Below, in pieces: positions 6,242 through 10,057 of a stretch of 10,057 nt of DNA. Both the position numbers and the translations under genes were made by a program. Each line of letters begins with the position of its first letter. Positions within the stretch are counted from its first letter, which is position 1. The notes beneath the pieces are model-generated. The model saw only the letters and a program-made list of their open reading frames with translations. It had not been told where the DNA came from and searched no databases. The stretch is from Rugosibacter sp. (GTDB taxonomy: Bacteria > Pseudomonadota > Gammaproteobacteria > Burkholderiales > Rhodocyclaceae): the NCBI GenBank assembly GCA_023257495.1, contig JALRCC010000104.1:1-10057 (forward strand). Direction: 5' to 3'.

Positions 6242-7453
6242 ATGAAAAATTCAATGAGTGTGCGCCGACTACTGTTGGCGGGTGTGGTTCTTGCGATTAT
6301 TTTTTTCGCTATCTGGTGGGCAATGCGTCCCAAGCCCGTTGCCGTGGCTTTCTCGACAGTGGACATAGGGACGGTTGATGCAACGGTGGTGAATACCCGC
6401 GCAGGGACTGTAGAAGCTTGCCAGCGCACACGATTGTCAGCCATTACCGGCGGGCGGATTGAATACTTGGGCGTGAAAGAAGGCGATCAGGTTAAAAAAG
6501 GCCAGGTGCTGATGAGATTATGGAATGAGGACCAAAAGGCCCAACAACTGGTCGCGGAGACGCAGCGCGCGCTAGCCGCGCAGCGCGTGAATGAGCAGTG
6601 TGTGGTCGCGGCCAATGCCGAACGCGAAGCCCAGCGTCAGGCCATGTTGCGGGCGCAAGGTTATGTTTCCATTGCACGTGAAGATGCCGCCAGAAGTGAA
6701 GCGGATGCCAAGCGTTCCGCCTGTGCCAGCGCGCGCGCTGATGTGGTGCAGTCTCAAGCACGCGTGGCGCTCTCTAAAACTGAACAACAGCGTACGGTAT
6801 TGATTGCGCCATTTGATGGCACAGTGGCCAAGATTGTGGGCGAGCTGGGCGAATATTCCACCCCTTCGCCACCGGGCGTGCAAACGCCGCCGGCCATTGA
6901 TCTGATGGATTCGAGTTGTCTGTATGTCAAGGCGCCGATGGATGAGGTGGATGCCCCCAAAATCACGGCTGGCCTGCCCGTACGCGTGATCCTGGATGCG
7001 TTGCCCAAGCAGCCGTTGGCCGGCCACGTGCGGCGGGTCGCACCGTATGTGCTGGCGGTTGAAAAGCAGGCGCGCACGGTGGATGTCGAGGTGGATTTTG
7101 ATGAGCCTGCCAAACAGCTGTTGGTTGGCTATAGCGCCGATGTGGAAATCGTGTTGCAGCAAAAAAATAACGTGTTGCGTGTGCCTACCGCAGCGATCAT
7201 GGAAGGTGGCCGTGTGTTGGTGTTAAGTCCTGATGCGGATGATAAAACGACCGGTCAGTTAGCGGAGCGAAAACTCAAAACCGGCTTGGCGAATTGGGAG
7301 TATACCGAGGTTTTGTCTGGCTTGACGCGCGGCGATCGCGTGGTGATGTCCTTAGAGCGAGCTGGCGTAAAAGTCGGCGCTCGTGTGACGGTGGACGTCG
7401 CGGGTGGGGGCGATAAGGCCGCGAATCAAAGCGCTACGCCCCAATCAAAATAA
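6242..7453 (+). CDS. Periplasmic adaptor (membrane fusion) protein of an ABC exporter
   Basis: Links an inner-membrane ABC permease to an outer-membrane channel (MacA/HlyD type). It has 403 residues. Seen: an N-terminal membrane anchor (about 10-28, LLLAGVVLAIIFFAIWWAM); a first half-lipoyl segment with GGRIEYLGVKEGDQVKKGQVLMRL (about 70-93, in outline); a coiled-coil hairpin (about 98-182) turning at RAQGYVS (137-143); a second lipoyl half, TVLIAPFDGTVAKIVGELGEYSTP; a Pro-rich loop PSPPGVQTPPA; and a beta-barrel domain with AGLPVRVILDALP and RVPTAAIMEGG. Four cysteines occur (60, 120, 161, 226), with 120 and 161 facing across the hairpin. ATG 6242 is chosen because the signal anchor follows directly. 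The open frame reaching back to 5927 lies over yffB on the other strand. ATG 6254 is an alternative. The ATPase gene follows after 12 bases. Confidence 0.92.
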   Translation: MKNSMSVRRLLLAGVVLAIIFFAIWWAMRPKPVAVAFSTVDIGTVDATVVNTRAGTVEACQRTRLSAITGGRIEYLGVKEGDQVKKGQVLMRLWNEDQKAQQLVAETQRALAAQRVNEQCVVAANAEREAQRQAMLRAQGYVSIAREDAARSEADAKRSACASARADVVQSQARVALSKTEQQRTVLIAPFDGTVAKIVGELGEYSTPSPPGVQTPPAIDLMDSSCLYVKAPMDEVDAPKITAGLPVRVILDALPKQPLAGHVRRVAPYVLAVEKQARTVDVEVDFDEPAKQLLVGYSADVEIVLQQKNNVLRVPTAAIMEGGRVLVLSPDADDKTTGQLAERKLKTGLANWEYTEVLSGLTRGDRVVMSLERAGVKVGARVTVDVAGGGDKAANQSATPQSK

Positions 7454-7465
7454 AAAAACGCTGCC

Positions 7466-8200
7466 ATGGCACTTATTTCTCTGGCGGGTATTGAACGGGT
7501 TTTTCACTTGGGCGAATCCAGTGTGCATGCCTTGGCGCGCATTGATCTGCAAATTGCAGCGGGCGAATATGTGGCGGTGGTCGGGCCGTCTGGTTCGGGT
7601 AAATCCACCCTGCTCAATTTATTGGGGTTGCTCGACCAACCGACGGGTGGCACTTATCACTTGGAAGGGCGCGATGTGACCACGCTCTCGCCCAACGAGC
7701 AGGCCGCAGTGCGCAGTCAGCGCATAGGCTTTGTGTTCCAGAGTTTTCATCTGGTGCCACGTTTGACGGCGGCAGAAAACATTGCTTTGCCCATGATGCT
7801 TGCCGGTCTGCCTGCCAGTGTTCGTGAGCAGCGCGTGCAACAAGCGTTGCGCAATGTTGGTCTGGATGCGCGAGCGCATCACCGGCCAGATGAGCTCTCG
7901 GGTGGGCAGCGTCAGCGCGTGGCCATAGCGCGTGCGACCATCATGCAGCCTGCGGTATTGCTGGCGGATGAACCCACAGGCAATCTGGATCGTGCCACGG
8001 GCGACGATGTGATTCACTTGCTCGAAGACCTGAATGCCCATGGCGTGACACTCATTATTGTGACGCATGACGCAAAACTCGCGGCTCGTGCGCGGCGGCA
8101 AATTGTCATGGAAGATGGCTGGGTGAAAGCGGACAGCGTGCAAGCAGGCGCTGATAGCTCCGCCAATACTCCGCCGCACATGTCGGTACAGGGTGGATGA
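7466..8200 (+). CDS. MacB-type ABC transporter ATP-binding protein
   Basis: The cytoplasmic ATPase that powers the export pump. It has 244 residues. Seen in order: Walker A GPSGSGKS (40-47), Q-loop Gln92 in FVFQSFHLVPRLTAAEN, signature LSGGQ (144-148), Walker B LLADE (165-169) followed by PTGNLD, and switch His201 in VTHD. All catalytic residues are present. The FQSFHLVPRLTA and DEPTGNLD wording is that of the LolD/MacB (MacB-like, type VII) group. Unlike E. coli MacB, the ATPase is a separate protein from the permease. It follows the adaptor by 12 bases and its TGA overlaps the next start in ATGA, indicating translational coupling. The C-terminal 25 residues are Ser/Ala-rich and probably disordered. 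No strong Shine-Dalgarno precedes the start. Confidence 0.95.
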   Translation: MALISLAGIERVFHLGESSVHALARIDLQIAAGEYVAVVGPSGSGKSTLLNLLGLLDQPTGGTYHLEGRDVTTLSPNEQAAVRSQRIGFVFQSFHLVPRLTAAENIALPMMLAGLPASVREQRVQQALRNVGLDARAHHRPDELSGGQRQRVAIARATIMQPAVLLADEPTGNLDRATGDDVIHLLEDLNAHGVTLIIVTHDAKLAARARRQIVMEDGWVKADSVQAGADSSANTPPHMSVQGG

Positions 8201-9432
8201 ACAACAACACGCAGCCTGGCACCATGCGGCGCATGGATATTATCCGCTTCGCGCGTGATGCCGCGACGGCATATCCGCTGCGCACCCTGCTGTCGATACT
8301 GGCAATGGCCATTGGTGTTGCCTCGGTTGTTCTATTAACCGCGCTAGGCGATGGCGCGCGGCGTTATGTGGTGGCGCAGTTTTCTTCACTGGGCAGTAAC
8401 CTCGTGATTGTGCTGCCCGGTCGATCTGCCACGGGCGGCTTTAATCCGGCCAATGGCATCACCACCACGCCCCGCGATTTAACGGTAGACGATGCTTGGG
8501 CTTTGCTGCGTGCGCCGGCCATACAGCGTGTTGCGCCATTGATGGTGGGGAATTCGGAAATCAGTGCCAATGGTCGCGTAAGAGAAGTCGTGGCCGCAGG
8601 TTCAACGGCGTCTTTCATGCCGATCCGCAATTTTGAGTTAGCCCAAGGCAAATTTTTGCCAGACGAGGATTGGCGTAGTGGTTCGGCAGTGGCGGTGATT
8701 GGCACGACGATACAAAAAGATATTTTCGATAATCAATCGGCGGTCGGTCAATTGATCCGCTTGGGTGACCGGCGTCTGCGCGTGATTGGTGTGTTGAAAT
8801 CCACCGGTCAGGGCGTGGGTATGAATACCGATGAGCTGGTGATCGTGCCGGTGGGTTTGGCGCAAGTCTTGTTCAATTCAAATAATCTTTTTCGCATCAT
8901 GATCCAGGCACGTGGGCGTGAGCAAATTGATGCGGCCAAAACCCAGGCCACGGCGATTATCAAGTTGCGTCATGGCGGTGAGGAAGATGTGACTGTGATT
9001 ACGCAAGATGCGGTGCTGGCCACATTCGACAAGCTGCTGGACACGCTGACCGCTGCGGTGGCAGGCATTGCCGCCATCAGCCTGCTGGTGGCCGGGGTGC
9101 TGGTGATGAATGTGATGCTTGTCGCGGTCACCCAGCGCCGGGCAGAAATCGGGCTGATCAAAGCGTTGGGTGCGCGTGGCGAAACGATCCGCCAAATTTT
9201 CTTGGTGGAAGCAGCAATGCTCTCTTTAGCTGGCGCAGTGGCGGGCTATCTTTTGGGGCAGATCGGGGCGTGGGGTTTGCGCTCGGCGTTTCCTGTGTTC
9301 CCCGCGTATTCACCCGCGTGGGCAGTGATGGCGGCATTGGCAACGGCGCTAGGCACGGGTTTGGTGTTTGGCTTGTTGCCCGCGCAGCGTGCCGCACGGC
9401 TTGATCCGGTGGATGCTTTGATGCGGCATTGA
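8197..9432 (+). CDS. MacB/FtsX-type ABC permease, first paralogue
   Basis: Inner-membrane subunit of the exporter, 411 residues. Seen: TM1 (about 28-49, LLSILAMAIGVASVVLLTAL), a large periplasmic domain (about 50-283) with the MacB-like SSLGSNLVIVLPG and a later RLRVIGVLKSTGQGVGMNTDE, then TM2 (about 285-312), TM3 (about 335-360) and TM4 (about 374-396). QRRAEIGLIKALGA between TM2 and TM3 is the FtsX-family coupling segment, and PAQRAARLDPVDALMR is the usual C-terminal tail. The ATGA overlap with the ATPase supports ATG 8197, although ATG 8224 or 8233 would also leave the membrane segment intact. These exporters use mechanotransmission rather than a channel through the membrane. Relatives export macrolides, peptides or lipoproteins. 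The substrate here is unknown. Confidence 0.93.
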   Translation: MNNNTQPGTMRRMDIIRFARDAATAYPLRTLLSILAMAIGVASVVLLTALGDGARRYVVAQFSSLGSNLVIVLPGRSATGGFNPANGITTTPRDLTVDDAWALLRAPAIQRVAPLMVGNSEISANGRVREVVAAGSTASFMPIRNFELAQGKFLPDEDWRSGSAVAVIGTTIQKDIFDNQSAVGQLIRLGDRRLRVIGVLKSTGQGVGMNTDELVIVPVGLAQVLFNSNNLFRIMIQARGREQIDAAKTQATAIIKLRHGGEEDVTVITQDAVLATFDKLLDTLTAAVAGIAAISLLVAGVLVMNVMLVAVTQRRAEIGLIKALGARGETIRQIFLVEAAMLSLAGAVAGYLLGQIGAWGLRSAFPVFPAYSPAWAVMAALATALGTGLVFGLLPAQRAARLDPVDALMRH

Positions 9433-9440
9433 GGAATGTC

Positions 9441-9470
9441 ATGCGAGTAAAACACCATGCCTTTTATTGA
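9441..9470 (+). CDS. Possible 9-codon leader ORF overlapping the second permease start
   Basis: ATG 9441 starts a nine-residue frame (MRVKHHAFY, stop TGA 9468-9470). It has the better Shine-Dalgarno in this gap: GAGGAA at 9431-9436, overlapping the stop of the previous gene, four bases before the ATG. It ends 13 bases inside the second permease gene in another frame. It may couple translation between the two permeases, or may be chance. No protein function is claimed. Confidence 0.25.
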   Translation: MRVKHHAFY

Positions 9471-10057
9471 TGCAGTAACGCTCGCTTTTCGTGCCGTTAT
9501 CGCGCAGCGGCTGCGCAGCTTTTTGACGCTGCTTGGCATTGCGATTGGCATTGCGGCGGTGATTTTATTGACTTCAATCGGCGAGGGCTTGCGCCGCTAT
9601 GTGTTGGGCGAGTTCACTCAGTTTGGCACCAACGTGATTGGTGTGCATCCCGGTAAGGTCAAGACGGGTGGTGCGGCCAGTGTGGGCTTGCCCAGTAGCG
9701 CCAAACCCTTATCGCTGGAAGATGCTGAAGCATTGCGCCGCTTGCCGAATGTGATTGCGGTGACGCCCAGTGTGTTTGGCAATGCCGAAGCAAGTGCGGG
9801 TGGCCGCGTGCGCCGCGTAACGGTGTATGGCGTGGGGCCGGAGATGCTGACGGTATTCAAAGGGCGCATGAGTACGGGCCTGTTTTTACCCGTCGAAGAT
9901 GCGAATGCGGCGCGTGCATTAGTGGTGTTGGGGCCCAAACTGAAGCACGAATTATTTGGTGCGCAATCTGCTCTGGGCGCACGGGTGCGTCTGGGCGGCT
10001 TGCAGTTTCGCGTGATCGGCGTGCTCGAATCCAAGGGACAGTTTTTAGGCATGGATC
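9457..10057 (+). CDS. MacB/FtsX-type ABC permease, second paralogue (3' end outside window)
   Basis: Second permease of the pump. The frame stays open to the window edge and 200 residues are visible. Seen: TM1 (about 19-40, LRSFLTLLGIAIGIAAVILLTS) and the start of the MacB-like periplasmic domain (GTNVIGVHPGK, VIAVTPSVFGNAEA, RVIGVLESKGQFLGMD). It is clearly related to the preceding permease but not a copy: LRTLLSILAMAIGVASVVLL aligns to LRSFLTLLGIAIGIAAVILL, and GEGLRRYVLGEF to GDGARRYVVAQF. The two probably form a heterodimer. An in-frame TAA at 9448-9450 rules out any earlier start. ATG 9457 has no Shine-Dalgarno of its own at normal distance (GAGGAA is 20 bases away). Spacing from the previous stop is 24 bases. 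The domain with TM2-TM4 lies beyond the window. Confidence 0.92.
   Translation, partial: MPFIDAVTLAFRAVIAQRLRSFLTLLGIAIGIAAVILLTSIGEGLRRYVLGEFTQFGTNVIGVHPGKVKTGGAASVGLPSSAKPLSLEDAEALRRLPNVIAVTPSVFGNAEASAGGRVRRVTVYGVGPEMLTVFKGRMSTGLFLPVEDANAARALVVLGPKLKHELFGAQSALGARVRLGGLQFRVIGVLESKGQFLGMD

Noticed and set aside
7369..7394. Third copy of the 26-base dispersed repeat
   Set aside because: It matches copy 2 at 22 of 26 bases but encodes an ordinary adaptor C-terminal motif (VKVGARVTV), so chance plus coding constraint explains it.

Overview
The window looks like chromosomal DNA of a Gram-negative proteobacterium, most likely a betaproteobacterium. This is judged from protein style (ETF-ubiquinone oxidoreductase, a two-subunit SCOT-type CoA transferase, a YffB/Hsp33 pair, a periplasmic-adaptor ABC pump) and from moderately GC-rich codon use. 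No phage, transposon, CRISPR or RNA gene was seen. Gene density is high and no gap exceeds about 210 bases.

Layout. (1) 2-1021 (+): the 3' part of a large acyl-CoA dehydrogenase. A strong bidirectional terminator (1181-1218) separates it from the convergent ETF-ubiquinone oxidoreductase gene (1229-2860, -). (2) The oxidoreductase gene diverges from a hotdog-fold acyl-CoA thioesterase gene (2937-3383, +) across 76 bases that contain a palindromic -10 box. (3) scoA-scoB (3485-4833, +) encode a 3-oxoacid CoA-transferase, preceded by a perfect 13-bp tandem repeat. Together these genes read as an acyl-CoA/ketoacid catabolism neighbourhood: the dehydrogenase passes electrons to ETF, ETF-QO passes them to ubiquinone, the thioesterase trims acyl-CoAs and the CoA transferase activates acetoacetate-like acids.

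(4) On the minus strand a small ArsC/Spx-fold protein (YffB type, 5804-6151) and an Hsp33 chaperone (4871-5797) form a tight two-gene unit. The Hsp33 keeps only two of the four zinc/redox cysteines and carries a Thr/Ser/Pro-rich insertion. This is the most unusual gene in the window. (5) From 6242 to the end (+) runs an export operon: membrane-fusion (adaptor) protein, MacB-type ATPase, and two different MacB/FtsX-type permeases, the second cut by the window edge. This is a split MacAB-like pump with a probable heterodimeric permease. Its substrate cannot be read from the sequence.

Most of the content belongs to well-known families. I did not find a clearly new multi-gene system. The points worth a second look are the degenerate Hsp33 switch, a 26-base sequence shared between an intergenic region and the Hsp33 insertion, symmetric hairpin cysteines in the adaptor, and several small regulatory signals.
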